Shown: positions 35,630 to 46,044, numbered from the stretch's first letter. The stretch is 49,876 nucleotides of DNA from Azoarcus sp. TTM-91 (GCF_012911025.1 NZ_WUEI01000029.1:1-49876); one strand, 5' to 3'. Notes: generated by a model from the sequence alone, not told the origin. Made by a program: numbers and translations.

Positions 35630-36262
35630 ATGGCTCAGTTCTTCACCCTGCACCCGGAACAACCTCAGCCCAGGCTCATTCGCCAGGCGGCGGAGATCAT
35701 GCGCAGCGGCGGCCTGGTGGCTTTCCCTACCGATTCCGCCTACGCACTCGGCGGCCATACCGGAGACGCGGCGCTGCTGGAACGCATCCGGCGCATCCGT
35801 GGCGTCGACGAACGCCATCAATTCACCCTGATGTGCCGCGATCTGTCTGAGATCGCGAAGTACGCAAGGGTGGACAACAGCCAGTACCGCCTGCTGAAGG
35901 CTGTCACGCCTGGTCCGTATACCTTCATCCTCGAAGGCACAAAGGAGCTGCCGCGGCGGGTCTTGCATCCCAAACGCAAGACTCTGGGCCTGCGGGTGCC
36001 GGAGCATGTGGTGGTAGCCGCCTTGCTGGAAGAACTGGACGAGCCGCTGCTGACCTCCACGCTGCTGCTGCCGGGTGAAACCCTGCCGCTCACCGATCCG
36101 GAGGAAATCCGCGAGCGATTGGAGAAGCAGGTGGATCTGGTCATAGAGGCTGGCCCCTGTGGCCCGGGGGCGACGTCGGTGATCGATCTCACCTCGGGCG
36201 TCCCCGAACTGGTCCGCGCGGGCCAGGGGGACCTGGCGCCCTTTGGCCTGGAGGCGGATTGA
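35630..36262 (+). CDS. yciO: YciO/Sua5/YrdC-type L-threonylcarbamoyladenylate-synthase-like protein
   Basis: A 210-residue YrdC-fold protein of the YciO subgroup. It has the entrance GGLVAFPTDSAYALGGHTGD, the basic HPKRKTLGLRVPEH segment and TSTLLLPGE in place of the usual signature of true Sua5/TsaC. The related TsaC forms threonylcarbamoyl-AMP for tRNA t6A37; the YciO branch has a similar fold but its role is less certain. ATG 35630 has AGGA 6 nt before it. It is co-directional with the RNase AM gene and 45 nt before the M50 peptidase. Confidence 0.9.
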   Translation: MAQFFTLHPEQPQPRLIRQAAEIMRSGGLVAFPTDSAYALGGHTGDAALLERIRRIRGVDERHQFTLMCRDLSEIAKYARVDNSQYRLLKAVTPGPYTFILEGTKELPRRVLHPKRKTLGLRVPEHVVVAALLEELDEPLLTSTLLLPGETLPLTDPEEIRERLEKQVDLVIEAGPCGPGATSVIDLTSGVPELVRAGQGDLAPFGLEAD

Positions 36263-36307
36263 TGGGGCGCTCTGCTAGAATCCGCGCCCTTTCCCGCCAG
36301 GCATGCC

Positions 36308-36967
36308 ATGAATGAGCTGATCTCCATGCTGGCCATCTGGGCGTTGCCCGTGGTGCTCGCGATCACGCTGCACGAGGCGGCTCACGGTTACGTGGCACGC
36401 TATTTCGGAGACCCCACCGCGGAGCTCGCCGGGCGCATCACCCTCAACCCCCTGCAGCACATCGACCCCCTAGGGACCGTGGTGGTGCCGGTCGCCATCC
36501 TGGCGGTGACCACGCTGTTCGGCGGTGGCGGCATGCTGTTCGGCTGGGCGAAGCCGGTGCCGGTGAATTTCGGTCGCCTGCGCAAACCCAAGGCCGACAT
36601 GCTGTGGGTGGCCGCCGCCGGGCCCTTCGTGAATCTGCTGATGGCCGTCGGCTGGGGCTTGCTGTTCAAGTTTGCGGTGAGCCTCCCGCAGAGCAGCTAT
36701 ACCGTTCCCATGATGAAGATGGCGGATGCGGGCATGCAGATCAACCTGGTGCTGATGGCGCTGAACCTGCTGCCGCTCCCGCCGCTGGACGGCGGGCGGA
36801 TCGCCGTCAGCCTGCTGCCGAACAAGCTGGCCTGGCGTTACGCGCGGGTGGAACCTTATGGCTTTCCGATACTGCTGGTGCTGCTGTTCACCGGCGTGCT
36901 GTGGACCATTCTGTGGCCCATCGTCGCGCTGAGCCGGATGTTCCTCGCCAGCGTGCTCGGCATCTGA
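36308..36967 (+). CDS. Site-2 protease family (M50) membrane peptidase
   Basis: A 219-residue intramembrane metalloprotease-like protein. The zinc-binding HEAAH is at 22-26 inside the first helix, with the third ligand Asp162 in LPLPPLDGGRI. About five to six membrane helices make up the rest. No PDZ domain is present, as in the short single-domain M50 group that is often found next to scpA. Regulated proteolysis of membrane proteins is the likely role; the substrate is unknown. It is followed by scpA after 13 nt. Confidence 0.9.
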   Translation: MNELISMLAIWALPVVLAITLHEAAHGYVARYFGDPTAELAGRITLNPLQHIDPLGTVVVPVAILAVTTLFGGGGMLFGWAKPVPVNFGRLRKPKADMLWVAAAGPFVNLLMAVGWGLLFKFAVSLPQSSYTVPMMKMADAGMQINLVLMALNLLPLPPLDGGRIAVSLLPNKLAWRYARVEPYGFPILLVLLFTGVLWTILWPIVALSRMFLASVLGI

Positions 36968-36980
36968 GGGCAGGCCACGG

Positions 36981-37811
36981 ATGAACCTTCCGCTGGAGCT
37001 GGCGCCGGTCGAGAGCCCGGAGGAGAAGGAGGCGGTCGCGCGCCTGTACGGCGAGCCCCTGCTCGAACTGCCCAAAGATCTGTATATTCCGCCGGATGCG
37101 CTGGAGGTGTTCCTCGAAGCCTTCGAGGGGCCGCTGGATCTGTTGCTCTACCTGATCCGCAAGGCCAACCTGAACATCCTCGACATCCAGATGGCGCCGC
37201 TGACCGGCCAGTACCTGGAGTATGTGGAGGTGATGCGGGCGACCAATCTGGAGCTGGCCGCCGAATACCTGCTGATGGCGGCGATGTTGCTGGAGATCAA
37301 ATCGCGCATGCTGCTGCCGCGGCCCGCACGGGAAGCCGAAGAAGAGCTTGATCCGCGCGCGGAACTGGTACGGCGCCTGCTGGAATACGAGCAGATGAAG
37401 ATGGCAGCGGCGCGGCTGGATACCCTGCCGCGGGCGGAACGCGATTTCGAGTGGATCAGCGTTTTCGTTGCCGAGAAAGTGGTGGAGCGTCTGCCCGAGG
37501 TCAGCCTGCACGATCTGCAGGTGGCCTGGCTGCGCATCATGAAGAAGGCCCGCCTGACCCAGCATCACCGTGTGGGCCGCGAGCAGCTTTCGGTGCGTGA
37601 GCACATGACTGCGATCCTGAGAAAACTGGGGGACGGCGCCTTCGTGGTGTTCGACACCCTGTTCGATCATGCGCTGGGGCCCGCCGGCCTGGTCGTCAGT
37701 TTCCTGGCGGTGCTGGAGCTGGTGAAGGAAAAGCTCGTGCATGTGACGCAGAACGAGGCGTTTGCACCTATCTACGTAAAGCTGGCCGATGGATCTCGAG
37801 ACGACGCCTGA
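36981..37811 (+). CDS. scpA: Segregation and condensation protein A
   Basis: A 276-residue kleisin subunit of the SMC condensin complex. The N-terminal kleisin part reads [20 protein letters not shown] and [19 protein letters not shown], and [19 protein letters not shown] gives the conserved helical motif. The C-terminal winged helix that contacts SMC heads is in the last ~80 residues ([14 protein letters not shown] onward). The gene overlaps scpB by 23 nt, and both are typical neighbours. ATG 36981 is the first in-frame start after the peptidase stop. Confidence 0.95.
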   Translation: MNLPLELAPVESPEEKEAVARLYGEPLLELPKDLYIPPDALEVFLEAFEGPLDLLLYLIRKANLNILDIQMAPLTGQYLEYVEVMRATNLELAAEYLLMAAMLLEIKSRMLLPRPAREAEEELDPRAELVRRLLEYEQMKMAAARLDTLPRAERDFEWISVFVAEKVVERLPEVSLHDLQVAWLRIMKKARLTQHHRVGREQLSVREHMTAILRKLGDGAFVVFDTLFDHALGPAGLVVSFLAVLELVKEKLVHVTQNEAFAPIYVKLADGSRDDA

Positions 37812-38385
37812 GCAGTACAAGCGGGTGATTGAAGCCGCCTTGCTCGCCGCGCCGGCGCCGCTGCCGGTGGGCGAACTGCGTCGCCTGTTCAGCGAGGATC
37901 CGGGGGCAGACCTGGTGCGCAGGCTGCTGGATGAATTGCGCGCCGAGTGGGCTGCTGCGGAGCGCGGCGTTGAACTGGTGCAACTGGCTGGCGGCTGGCG
38001 CTTCCAGACCCGCCCTGAGTACCAGGTCTACCTGGACAGGCTGAAAGAAGAAAAACCGCCGCGCTATTCCCGGGCGGTGATGGAAACACTGGCGATCATC
38101 GCCTACCGGCAGCCGGTGACGCGGGGCGACATCGAGGACACCCGCGGTGTCGCCGTTTCATCGAACATATTGAAAACCCTGGAATCGCGTGGCTGGATCG
38201 ATGTGGTCGGACACCGGGACACCCCCGGGCGTCCCGAGCTCTTCGCCACCACCCGCCGTTTCCTGGACGACATGGGGCTGCGCAGCTTGACCGAGTTGCC
38301 GGCCCTGACCGAAATCGAAAGGATCATGGATCTTGTCGACACCACGCAAATCGAAGCGGCCGCTGCGGCCACCCCAGAAGAATAA
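37789..38385 (+). CDS. scpB: Segregation and condensation protein B
   Basis: A 198-residue winged-helix protein binding ScpA in the SMC-ScpAB complex that organises the chromosome. The paired winged helices are seen in [20 protein letters not shown] and [20 protein letters not shown], the second with the family's conserved [29 protein letters not shown] is also typical. It begins inside scpA (23-nt overlap) and overlaps the rluB start by 53 nt. Confidence 0.95.
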   Translation: MDLETTPEQYKRVIEAALLAAPAPLPVGELRRLFSEDPGADLVRRLLDELRAEWAAAERGVELVQLAGGWRFQTRPEYQVYLDRLKEEKPPRYSRAVMETLAIIAYRQPVTRGDIEDTRGVAVSSNILKTLESRGWIDVVGHRDTPGRPELFATTRRFLDDMGLRSLTELPALTEIERIMDLVDTTQIEAAAAATPEE

Positions 38386-39352
38386 GCCCCAGGCTGCCCC
38401 GGCTTCGCGCCGCGAGGAAGTGGGGGAGGATGACACCAGCAGGCTGCGCCCGGATGCCCACCAGTCCGCGCTGGGGCGCCCGGATGGCGCATCGCCCAGA
38501 AGGCCCCAGCCGCGTCGTCAGGGCGGGCCGACGGTGGCGCCGACCTTCTCTGAACCGGAGCGCCTGCAGAAGGTGCTGGCCCAGGCGGGTGTAGCCTCTC
38601 GTCGCGAAATCGAGGAACTGGTGATGGCCGGCCGGATCTCGGTGAATGGCCTGCCGGCGGCCCTTGGCCAGAAGATCGGCCCGGGCGACCGGGTGAAGCT
38701 CAACGGCAAGCTGATTCCCTTGCGCTTTACCCAACGCACGCCGCGGGTGCTTATCTATCACAAGCCTGAAGGCGAAATCGTTTCCCGCGACGACCCGGAA
38801 GGCCGGCCCACGGTGTTCGAGCGGCTGCCCTTGTTGCGCAAAGGGCGCTGGCTGGCGGTGGGGCGGCTGGACTTCAACACGTCGGGCCTGTTGCTATTCA
38901 CCAATGATGGCGATCTGGCGAACAAGCTGATGCATCCGCGATACGAGCTGGATCGCGAGTACGCGGTCCGTCTGCTTGGCCAATTGGATGAGGAACAGGC
39001 CCAGGGCCTGATCGACGGCGTCCAGCTCGACGATGGCCCGGCACGCTTCAATTCGCTGCAGGATGCGGGCGGCGAGGGCGCGAACCATTGGTACCGGGTG
39101 ACGATCTCCGAAGGTCGCAATCGCGAGGTGCGGCGCATGTTCGAAGCGGTCGGCCTGACTGTGAGCCGGCTGATGCGGGTGCGCTACGGTCCGGTCGAAC
39201 TGCCGGCGCGCCTGAAGCGCGGCATGTGGATGGAGATGGCCGAGGCGGATGCCTGTGCCTTGGCGGGGCTGCCGCCTCCTGCCCAGAATCAGCAGCAGAA
39301 GCGGGACAAGAAACCGCCGAAGCTGCATCGAACCGTGCAGAAGCCCCGCTGA
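38333..39352 (+). CDS. rluB: 23S rRNA pseudouridine synthase B
   Basis: A 339-residue RsuA/RluB-family enzyme expected to isomerise a uridine of 23S rRNA helix 89-90 (U2605 in E. coli). A basic low-complexity N-terminal tail (1-75) precedes an S4 RNA-binding domain ([20 protein letters not shown]) and the catalytic domain with the key Asp in [20 protein letters not shown] basic Gln/Lys tail ends the protein. The start appears to be TTG 38333, with AGGA 38319-38322 upstream, overlapping scpB by 53 nt. The tail could start later, at a codon I cannot fix. It ends about 50 nt before the rimP promoter. Confidence 0.92.
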   Translation: MSTPRKSKRPLRPPQKNKPQAAPASRREEVGEDDTSRLRPDAHQSALGRPDGASPRRPQPRRQGGPTVAPTFSEPERLQKVLAQAGVASRREIEELVMAGRISVNGLPAALGQKIGPGDRVKLNGKLIPLRFTQRTPRVLIYHKPEGEIVSRDDPEGRPTVFERLPLLRKGRWLAVGRLDFNTSGLLLFTNDGDLANKLMHPRYELDREYAVRLLGQLDEEQAQGLIDGVQLDDGPARFNSLQDAGGEGANHWYRVTISEGRNREVRRMFEAVGLTVSRLMRVRYGPVELPARLKRGMWMEMAEADACALAGLPPPAQNQQQKRDKKPPKLHRTVQKPR

Positions 39353-39400
39353 TTCCAGCGAGCGTTCTGCCGGGCCGCACGCCGTGCGCATTGGCCAGGT

Positions 39401-39430
39401 TTGCTGGAGAGCTGGATTCAGCGCTATAAT
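39401..39430 (+). promoter_or_regulatory. Sigma70 promoter of the rimP-nusA-infB operon
   Basis: TTGCTG (39401-39406), an 18-nt spacer and a perfect TATAAT (39425-39430). It is the best promoter-like pair in the rluB-rimP gap and would give an RNA of about 110 nt before the rimP ATG. Confidence 0.75.
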
Positions 39431-39436
39431 CCAAAG

Positions 39437-39531
39437 GCTTTGACGGGAGCAGTTTGGAAAGCTGGCTTTCTGGCGCTTTCCGTCACTCCGGTTGTAACGA
39501 CAGGAATGGGCGTTTCGCCCATTTTTTATTT
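39437..39531 (+). promoter_or_regulatory. rimP leader with attenuator terminator
   Basis: Between promoter and rimP are alternative stems and a full intrinsic terminator. The early stem TGACGG (39441-39446)/CCGTCA (39480-39485) competes with GGAAAGC (39456-39462)/GCTTTCC (39475-39481), as the two share bases. The terminator is ATGGGCG (39506-39512), loop TTT, CGCCCAT (39516-39522), then a T-rich run to 39531, ending only 16 nt before the rimP ATG. A terminator inside an essential operon's leader implies controlled read-through. Comparable rimP leaders have been proposed as attenuators. Confidence 0.7.
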
Positions 39532-39547
39532 GTGGCGTGGATTGGAC

Positions 39548-39982
39548 ATGCGGGTAGATATCGTCAGTCTCATCGAACAAGTTGTCAGCGGACTCGGGTT
39601 CGAGCTGGTGGATTTCGAGCTTTCTCCGAAAGGCCGGCTGCTGCGGGTGTTCATCGACATAGAGCGTGGCATCACGGTTGATGACTGTGCCACGGTGAGC
39701 AATCAACTGACCCGCGTGTTCGAGGTCGAGAATGTCGACTACGACCGCCTGGAGGTTTCTTCTCCTGGGTTGGATCGGCCGCTGAAGAAGAAGGCTGATT
39801 TCGAGCGTTTCGCCGGCCAGGAAATCCAGTTGCGCGCCTCCCTGCCGATCAACAACCAGAGGAATTTTGCCGGCGTGCTGAACGGGCTGCGCGATGGCGC
39901 AGTTGTGCTCACCACCGACAAGGGCGAGGTCCTCATTCCCTTCGACGAAATCGAGAAAGCACGCCTTGTTCCCAAATTTTGA
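39548..39982 (+). CDS. rimP: Ribosome maturation factor RimP
   Basis: A 144-residue 30S assembly factor. It begins MRVDIVSLIEQVVSGLGFEL and contains LLRVFIDIERGITVDDCATVS, then YDRLEVSSPGLDRPLKKKAD, the family's most conserved stretch, and a C-terminal SH3-like domain ending IPFDEIEKARLVP. ATG 39548 is chosen because it starts the RimP fold; the frame is open further up, but that sequence is the promoter and terminator. It is the first gene of rimP-nusA-infB-rbfA-truB. Confidence 0.95.
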   Translation: MRVDIVSLIEQVVSGLGFELVDFELSPKGRLLRVFIDIERGITVDDCATVSNQLTRVFEVENVDYDRLEVSSPGLDRPLKKKADFERFAGQEIQLRASLPINNQRNFAGVLNGLRDGAVVLTTDKGEVLIPFDEIEKARLVPKF

Positions 39983-40009
39983 GACCGTGGATGTGGAGGT
40001 TTTCCTGAA

Positions 40010-41485
40010 ATGAGCCGCGAGATTTTGCTGCTTGTGGATGCGCTGGCACGCGAGAAGAACGTTGCCAAAGACATCGTGTTCGCCGCCCTGGAGTCGGCGC
40101 TCGCCTCCGCGACCAAGAAACGTATTCATGACGACGCGGACGTCCGCGTCACCATCGACCGCGACAGCGGCGACTACGAATCCTTCCGCCGCTGGGTGGT
40201 GATGCCCGACGAGGAAGTCACCAACGACGAGGCGGAGATGGGCATCATCGATGCCCGGGAAATCCGTGCCGACATCCAGTTGGGCGACTACATCGAGGAG
40301 CCGCTAGAGCCGATCGATTTCGGCCGCATCGGCGCCCAGGCTGCCAAGCAGGTGATCCTGCAGCGCATCCGCGATGCCGAGCGCGAGCAGGTGCTGAACG
40401 ACTTCCTGGAGCGTAAGGAATTCCTCGTCTCCGGCTCCATCAAGCGGATGGAGCGTGGCAGCGCGATCATCGAAGTGGGGCGCATGGAAGCAGTGCTGCC
40501 GCGCGATCAGCAGATCCCGCGCGAGAACCTGCGGGTGGGCGACCGGGTCAAGGCCTATCTGCTGAAGATCGACCGCGGTGCCCGTGGCCCGCAGCTGATC
40601 CTGTCGCGTACCGCGCCCGAATTCCTCATGAAGCTGTTCGAACTCGAAGTGCCCGAGATTGAAGATGGGCTGCTGGAGATCAAGGCTTGCGCCCGTGATC
40701 CCGGTCTGCGCGCCAAGATCGGCGTCAAGTCGAACGACCAGCGCATCGACCCGATCGGCACCTGCGTCGGCCTGCGTGGCTCGCGCGTTACGGCGGTGCG
40801 CAACGAGATCGGCGGCGAGCAGATCGACATCATCGTCTGGGCGCAGGACCCGGCGCAGTTCGTGATCGCGGCGCTGCAGCCCGCCGAGGTGGTCTCGATC
40901 GTGGTGGATGAGGAGGCCCATGCGATGGATGTGGTGGTGGACGAGAACAACCTCGCCATCGCCATCGGCCGCAACGGGCAGAACGTCAAGCTGGCGTCCG
41001 AACTCACCGGCTGGACGATCAACCTGATGAGCGAGCAGGAGTCGGCGGAGAAGTCGGAGCACGAACGTTCCGCGCTGCGTAGCCTCTTCATTGCCAAGCT
41101 GGATGTGGACGAAGAACTGGCCGACATCCTGATCGATGAAGGTTTCTCCTCGCTGGAGGAAGTGGCCTATGTGCCGCTGGCCGAAATGCTGGAGATCGAA
41201 GCCTTCGACGAGGATACGGTCAACGAACTGCGCAACCGCGCACGCAATGTGCTGCTGACCGAAGCGATCGTGACCGAGGAACAGCTGGAAAACGTTGCCG
41301 ACGATCTGCTCGGCCTCGAAGGGATGGACAAGTCGCTGGCAGCTGCGCTTGCGCAGAAGGGGATCCGAACCCGCGACGATCTCGCCGACCTTGCGGTCGA
41401 TGAACTGATCGAGATGTCCGGTATGGACGAAGAACGAGCCAAGGCGCTGATTTCCGTAGCACGCGCTCACTGGTTCGAGGAATGA
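40010..41485 (+). CDS. nusA: Transcription termination/antitermination factor NusA
   Basis: A 491-residue RNA polymerase-binding factor acting in pausing, termination and rRNA antitermination. In order: an N-terminal polymerase-binding domain (1-125, starting [18 protein letters not shown]), S1 (about 135-200), two KH domains ([40 protein letters not shown]) and two acidic C-terminal repeats (about 360-490), which proteobacterial NusA uses to contact the alpha subunit. GGAGG near 39995 fixes ATG 40010. It may act on the operon's own leader. Confidence 0.97.
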   Translation: MSREILLLVDALAREKNVAKDIVFAALESALASATKKRIHDDADVRVTIDRDSGDYESFRRWVVMPDEEVTNDEAEMGIIDAREIRADIQLGDYIEEPLEPIDFGRIGAQAAKQVILQRIRDAEREQVLNDFLERKEFLVSGSIKRMERGSAIIEVGRMEAVLPRDQQIPRENLRVGDRVKAYLLKIDRGARGPQLILSRTAPEFLMKLFELEVPEIEDGLLEIKACARDPGLRAKIGVKSNDQRIDPIGTCVGLRGSRVTAVRNEIGGEQIDIIVWAQDPAQFVIAALQPAEVVSIVVDEEAHAMDVVVDENNLAIAIGRNGQNVKLASELTGWTINLMSEQESAEKSEHERSALRSLFIAKLDVDEELADILIDEGFSSLEEVAYVPLAEMLEIEAFDEDTVNELRNRARNVLLTEAIVTEEQLENVADDLLGLEGMDKSLAAALAQKGIRTRDDLADLAVDELIEMSGMDEERAKALISVARAHWFEE

Positions 41486-41498
41486 CGGGAGGGCATTG

Positions 41499-44309
41499 AT
41501 GGAACAGATGAGCGTGACGCAGTTTGCCGGCGAGCTGAAGATGCCGGCGGCGGTGCTGCTCGAGCAGTTGAAGCGTGCCGGCGTCGAGAAAGCGGGTGCG
41601 AATGACCTGCTGACCGAACAGGACAAGGCTCGGCTGCTGGAATATCTCCGGCGTGCGCATGGGGATACCGAGTCCAAGGGCAAGATTACCCTGACCCGCA
41701 AACAGACCAGTGAGATCCGGGCCACCGATTCGACCGGGCGCGCGCGCACGGTGCAGGTCGAGGTCCGCAAGAAGCGCACCTTCGTCAAGCGCGATGAGCT
41801 GCTTGCCGATGCAGGGGGCGGCGAGGCCGTTCCGGTGCTCGAAGAGGAACTCGGCAACCTTGAGCCTGTGGTCGCGGAGGAGCAGTTGCCGGAGCCGGTG
41901 GCCGTGATCGAGGAGGTGCCGGTGGTAGAGGCGCAGCCGGAACCTGAGCCCGAGCCGGTGGTGGAAGCCGCGCCCGCCGAGCCGGAGCCTGCTCCCGTAG
42001 TTGAGGCGGTCGAGGTCGAGAAGATCGAGCAGCCGGCTGAGGAAGAGATGAAGGAAGCTGCCACCACTGCCGAGCCGGTTGCATCTCGCAAGCCGGTTTC
42101 CATTACCGAGTTGCTGAGCGAAGAGGAAATCGCTGCACGCGAGCGCGAGGCCAATCGCCATCGTCAGTTGCAGGAGCGCCAGGCAGCAGACCTGCGGGCC
42201 CGCCAGCAACGCGACGCTGCCGCCAAGGCTGCCGCCGAAGCGCGCCGTGCGGAGGAAGAGGCTCGCGTGCGTGCCGAAGCCCAGCGCAAGGAAGAGGCTG
42301 CGAAGCCGGCTGCAACTGCAGCCAAGCCGACGACGGGTACCTTGCATCGCCCGGCCAAGGCCGATGACAAGGGCGCGAAGGACGTCAAGCGCGGCACGCG
42401 GGAGAATGAAAGCGCCAAGCGCCGCGGCCTGAAGACCCGTGGCGAAGTGGGCGGCGCGAGCGCCGGCAATGCCTGGCGTGGCGCCAAGGGCGGGGGCCGC
42501 CATGGTCGCGGCCAGGATGATCGCCAGAGCTTCCAGGCGCCCAGCGAACCTATCGTGCGTGAAGTCCATGTGCCCGAGACCATCACCGTGGCCGACTTGG
42601 CCCACAAGATGGCGGTGAAGGCGACCGAACTCATCAAGGTGCTGATGAAGATGGGCTCCATGGTCACCATCAACCAGGTGCTGGACCAGGAAACCGCGAT
42701 GATCGTCGTCGAGGAACTGGGCCACAAGGCGCTGGCTGCCAAGCTGGATGATCCGGATGCCTTCCTGGAGGAGCACGACGAGCACAAGAACGCGGAGGTG
42801 TTGCCGCGCGCGCCGGTGGTTACCGTGATGGGCCACGTCGACCACGGCAAGACCTCGCTTCTGGATTACATCCGTCGCGCCAAGGTGGCGGCGGGCGAGG
42901 CTGGCGGCATTACCCAGCACATCGGTGCCTACCACGTGGAAACGCCGCGTGGCGTGATCACCTTCCTGGATACGCCGGGCCACGAGGCGTTCACCGCCAT
43001 GCGTGCCCGTGGTGCGAAGGCGACCGACATCGTGATCCTGGTCGTGGCTGCCGACGACGGCGTGATGCCGCAGACGCGCGAGGCCATTCACCACGCCAAG
43101 GCGGCCGGCGTGCCCCTGGTGGTGGCGATCAACAAGATCGACAAGCCCGACGCCAGTCCCGACCGCGTGAAGCAGGAACTGGTGGCGGAAAGCGTGGTGC
43201 CGGAAGAGTACGGTGGCGACGTGATGTTCATCCCGGTGTCTGCCAAGACCGGCGCCGGTATCGACCAGCTGCTGGAAAGCGTGTTGTTGCAGGCTGAAGT
43301 GCTGGAGTTGACCGCTCCGGTCGATACCCCAGCCAAGGGCTTGATCGTGGAGGCCCGTCTGGACAAGGGCCGCGGCCCGGTGGCCTCGTTGCTGGTGCAA
43401 TCCGGCACCCTGCGCAAGGGGGACGTGCTGCTGGTCGGTGCGACTTTCGGCCGCATCCGCGCGATGCTGGACGAAAATGGCAAGCCGATCGACGAGGCGG
43501 GGCCGTCCATTCCGGTCGAGATCCTTGGCCTGTCGGATGTGCCGGCTGCGGGTGATGAGGCGATTGCGCTGGCCGACGAGAAGAAGGCTCGCGAAATCGC
43601 GCTGTTCCGCCAGGGCAAGTTCCGCGACGTCAAGCTGGCCCGCCAGCAGGCGGCGAAGCTCGAAAGCATGTTCGAGCAGATGGCGGAGGGCGAGGTCAAG
43701 AGCCTGGCGCTCATCGTCAAGGCGGACGTGCAGGGCTCGCAGGAGGCGCTGGTCCACGCGCTCAACAAGCTCTCCACCGACGAGGTGCGAGTCAACGTCA
43801 TCCACGGTGCGGTGGGGGCAATTTCCGAGTCGGATGTGAACCTCGCGCAAGCGTCCGGAGCGGTCATCGTCGGCTTCAACACCCGCGCCGATGCCGGTGC
43901 CCGCAAGCTGGCCGAGACCTTCGGCGTGGATATCCGCTACTACAACATCATCTACGACGCGGTGGATGAGGTAAAGGCGGCGTTGTCCGGCATGCTGGCG
44001 CCAGAGAAGCGCGAAGAGGTCATCGGTCTGGTCGAGATCCGCCAGGTCTTCACCATCTCCAAGGTGGGTTCGGTGGCGGGTTGCTATGTGCTTGAAGGCG
44101 TGGTCAAGCGCAACTCTTCTGCCCGCCTGTTGCGCAACAACGTGGTGGTGTGGAGTGGCGAGCTGGATTCGCTCAAGCGCTTCAAGGATGACGTCAAGGA
44201 GGTCAAGTTCGGTTACGAATGCGGTCTCCAGCTCAAGAACTACAACGACATCCAGGAAGGCGACCAGCTTGAGGTCTTCGAGATCAAGGAAGTCGCACGG
44301 ACGCTCTGA
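41499..44309 (+). CDS. infB: Translation initiation factor IF-2
   Basis: A 936-residue GTPase that brings fMet-tRNA to the 30S subunit. A small IF2_N domain ([20 protein letters not shown]) is followed by a long charged, Pro/Glu/Ala-rich linker (about 100-340) and a second IF2_N domain ([20 protein letters not shown]). The G domain begins at about 440 with G1 GHVDHGKT at 445-452, then DTPGHEAF and NKID. Domains II-IV complete the protein. The start is ATG 41499 with GGGAGGG upstream; a TTG codon just before it is in frame. Confidence 0.97.
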   Translation: MEQMSVTQFAGELKMPAAVLLEQLKRAGVEKAGANDLLTEQDKARLLEYLRRAHGDTESKGKITLTRKQTSEIRATDSTGRARTVQVEVRKKRTFVKRDELLADAGGGEAVPVLEEELGNLEPVVAEEQLPEPVAVIEEVPVVEAQPEPEPEPVVEAAPAEPEPAPVVEAVEVEKIEQPAEEEMKEAATTAEPVASRKPVSITELLSEEEIAAREREANRHRQLQERQAADLRARQQRDAAAKAAAEARRAEEEARVRAEAQRKEEAAKPAATAAKPTTGTLHRPAKADDKGAKDVKRGTRENESAKRRGLKTRGEVGGASAGNAWRGAKGGGRHGRGQDDRQSFQAPSEPIVREVHVPETITVADLAHKMAVKATELIKVLMKMGSMVTINQVLDQETAMIVVEELGHKALAAKLDDPDAFLEEHDEHKNAEVLPRAPVVTVMGHVDHGKTSLLDYIRRAKVAAGEAGGITQHIGAYHVETPRGVITFLDTPGHEAFTAMRARGAKATDIVILVVAADDGVMPQTREAIHHAKAAGVPLVVAINKIDKPDASPDRVKQELVAESVVPEEYGGDVMFIPVSAKTGAGIDQLLESVLLQAEVLELTAPVDTPAKGLIVEARLDKGRGPVASLLVQSGTLRKGDVLLVGATFGRIRAMLDENGKPIDEAGPSIPVEILGLSDVPAAGDEAIALADEKKAREIALFRQGKFRDVKLARQQAAKLESMFEQMAEGEVKSLALIVKADVQGSQEALVHALNKLSTDEVRVNVIHGAVGAISESDVNLAQASGAVIVGFNTRADAGARKLAETFGVDIRYYNIIYDAVDEVKAALSGMLAPEKREEVIGLVEIRQVFTISKVGSVAGCYVLEGVVKRNSSARLLRNNVVVWSGELDSLKRFKDDVKEVKFGYECGLQLKNYNDIQEGDQLEVFEIKEVARTL

Positions 44310-44312
44310 TCG

Positions 44313-44696
44313 ATGCCTAAGGAATACTCCCGCAGCCAGCGCGTGGTGGAGCAGATCCGCCGCGAGCTGGCCGAGCTGATCCGGCTGGAGGTGAAGGACC
44401 CGCGTGTCGGGTTCATCACCCTCACCGATGTCGAAATCACACCGGATTACGCTCACGCGAAGGTGTTTTTCACCTCGATGACGGGTGAGGAAAGCGTGCC
44501 CGAAATCCTGCAGGGGCTGCGGCGTGCCAGCGGCTTCCTGCGGCGGGAGCTGGGGCGGAGGATCCGCATTCACACCATCCCCGAGCTGCACTTTCACTAC
44601 GACCGTTCGGTGGAGGAGGGGACCCGCCTCTCCCGTCTCATCGACGAGACGGTGAAGGATGACGAAGCGCGTCACCGCGATGAGGACGACGCCTGA
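44313..44696 (+). CDS. rbfA: 30S ribosome-binding factor A
   Basis: A 127-residue single KH-like domain protein that binds immature 30S subunits near helix 1 of 16S rRNA and is needed for cold growth. It begins MPKEYSRSQRVVEQIRRELAEL, followed by DPRVGFITLTDVEITPDYAHAKVFF and the C-terminal PELHFHYDRSVEEGTRLSRLID, all typical. Length is normal for the family. It starts 3 nt after the infB stop, so it is almost certainly translated by coupling. Confidence 0.95.
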   Translation: MPKEYSRSQRVVEQIRRELAELIRLEVKDPRVGFITLTDVEITPDYAHAKVFFTSMTGEESVPEILQGLRRASGFLRRELGRRIRIHTIPELHFHYDRSVEEGTRLSRLIDETVKDDEARHRDEDDA

Positions 44697-44712
44697 ACTG
44701 GTCGGGCGTTCG

Positions 44713-45642
44713 ATGGAAATGGCTGTGCAGCGCAAGATCGTAAGGCGCGCCGTTGACGGTGTGCTCCTGCTCGACAAGCCCAAGGGCCTGACCTCCAATG
44801 CCGCGCTGCAGACCGCGCGGCGGCTGCTCAACGCAGCCAAGGCCGGTCATACCGGAACCCTGGATCCAATGGCGACGGGCTTGTTGCCGCTGACCTTCGG
44901 TGAAGCGACCAAGTTCTCGCAGATGCTGCTGGATGCGGATAAGACGTATCTGGCAACGGTAGTCCTTGGTGTGGAGACTGATACTGGTGACGCAGACGGT
45001 AAGGTTGTGCGTACCCATCCGGTGGATGTTTCAGAGGCTCGCCTGCTGCAGGCGCTGGCGGGGTTCAGGGGCGAGATCCGGCAGATCCCGCCCATGTATT
45101 CTGCCTTGAAGCGTGATGGCAAGCCGCTCTACGAGTACGCTCGTGCCGGAGTCGAACTGGAGCGCGAAGCCAGGGTGGTGCATATCCACAGGCTTGAGCT
45201 GAAGTCGTTTTCGGCTGCCGAATTCACGATCGAGGTCGACTGCAGCAAGGGTACATACATCCGCAGCCTGGCGATGGACATCGGGGTCGTGCTGGGATGT
45301 GGGGCGCATTTGTCCGCACTGCGCAGGAGCCGCATCGGCGCATTCTCGGTCGAGGATGCCGTTACGCTGCATTGTCTGGAGCAGGGTGATGCGCCGGAGA
45401 TGCGCGACCTTCATCTTCAGGCGGCGGACAAGCTGGTGCAGCACTTCCCGGCGATGTTCCTGACTGCTGAGCAGGCGGCCGCCGTCTTGCAGGGAAGGCC
45501 GCTCGCGCTGGCCGGGGAGGTGGGGACTTGTTGCCGACTCTATGGCCCCTCGGACTTCCTCGGGCTAGCTGAATGGAAAGTGGATGGAAAATTGTGGCCT
45601 AAACGCCTCATTGCCACAGCGACATCTACTCAAAGTACGTGA
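44713..45642 (+). CDS. truB: tRNA pseudouridine-55 synthase
   Basis: A 309-residue enzyme making pseudouridine 55 in the T loop of tRNAs. GVLLLDKPKGLTSNAALQTA is followed by HTGTLDPMATGLLPL with catalytic Asp51. YLATVVLGVETDTGDADG, PMYSALKRDGKPLYEYAR and DCSKGTYIRSLAMDIG are family motifs. A C-terminal PUA-like segment is present. The start is ambiguous: ATG 44713, just past the rbfA stop, gives the usual short N-terminus. ATG 44659, inside rbfA with a better ribosome site, would add 18 residues. Confidence 0.94.
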   Translation: MEMAVQRKIVRRAVDGVLLLDKPKGLTSNAALQTARRLLNAAKAGHTGTLDPMATGLLPLTFGEATKFSQMLLDADKTYLATVVLGVETDTGDADGKVVRTHPVDVSEARLLQALAGFRGEIRQIPPMYSALKRDGKPLYEYARAGVELEREARVVHIHRLELKSFSAAEFTIEVDCSKGTYIRSLAMDIGVVLGCGAHLSALRRSRIGAFSVEDAVTLHCLEQGDAPEMRDLHLQAADKLVQHFPAMFLTAEQAAAVLQGRPLALAGEVGTCCRLYGPSDFLGLAEWKVDGKLWPKRLIATATSTQST

Positions 45643-45648
45643 TATTGA

Positions 45649-45678
45649 TTGAGTTTCCCGCGCGGCGTTAGGTATAAT
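45649..45678 (+). promoter_or_regulatory. Sigma70 promoter of rpsO
   Basis: TTGAGT (45649-45654), an 18-nt spacer and TATAAT (45673-45678), beginning 7 nt after the truB stop. Transcription would start near 45685, about 36 nt before the rpsO ATG. Confidence 0.75.
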
Positions 45679-45720
45679 CCGCCGCTTCTGATTGGCAGAA
45701 CGAAAAGAGTAAATACGCAC

Positions 45721-45990
45721 ATGGCTCTCGATACCGCTACCAAGGCGCAAGTCGTTTCCGATTACCAGCGCGCCCCTGGCGACACCGGCTCGCCGGAAGT
45801 TCAGGTTGCCCTGCTGACCACCCGCATCAATGGTCTGACCGGCCACTTCAAGGAGCATGGCAAGGACCACCACTCCCGTCGTGGTCTGCTGAAGATGGTC
45901 AGCCAGCGCCGCAAGCTGCTGGACTACCTGAAGCGCACCAACGCCGACTCCTATCGCGCCCTGATCGAGCGCCTGGGGCTGCGCAAGTAA
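45721..45990 (+). CDS. rpsO: Small ribosomal subunit protein S15
   Basis: An 89-residue ribosomal protein binding the central domain of 16S rRNA. The sequence is almost all diagnostic: [40 protein letters not shown] and [13 protein letters not shown], ending RLGLRK. Length is standard. ATG 45721 follows the promoter leader directly. It is followed by pnp after 166 nt containing a nested stem-loop, the common rpsO-pnp pair. Confidence 0.97.
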   Translation: MALDTATKAQVVSDYQRAPGDTGSPEVQVALLTTRINGLTGHFKEHGKDHHSRRGLLKMVSQRRKLLDYLKRTNADSYRALIERLGLRK

Positions 45991-46044
45991 GCAAAGCCGG
46001 CCGTGACGCGACCGTCAGCGCCTGAAACGGCGGCTTAAGCCAGC

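Noticed and set aside
41220..44840. A ~1200-codon open frame on the minus strand across nusA, infB and rbfA
   Set aside because: It is antisense to conserved essential genes. Its translation is low-complexity with no domain, and long antisense frames are expected where third codon positions are G/C.
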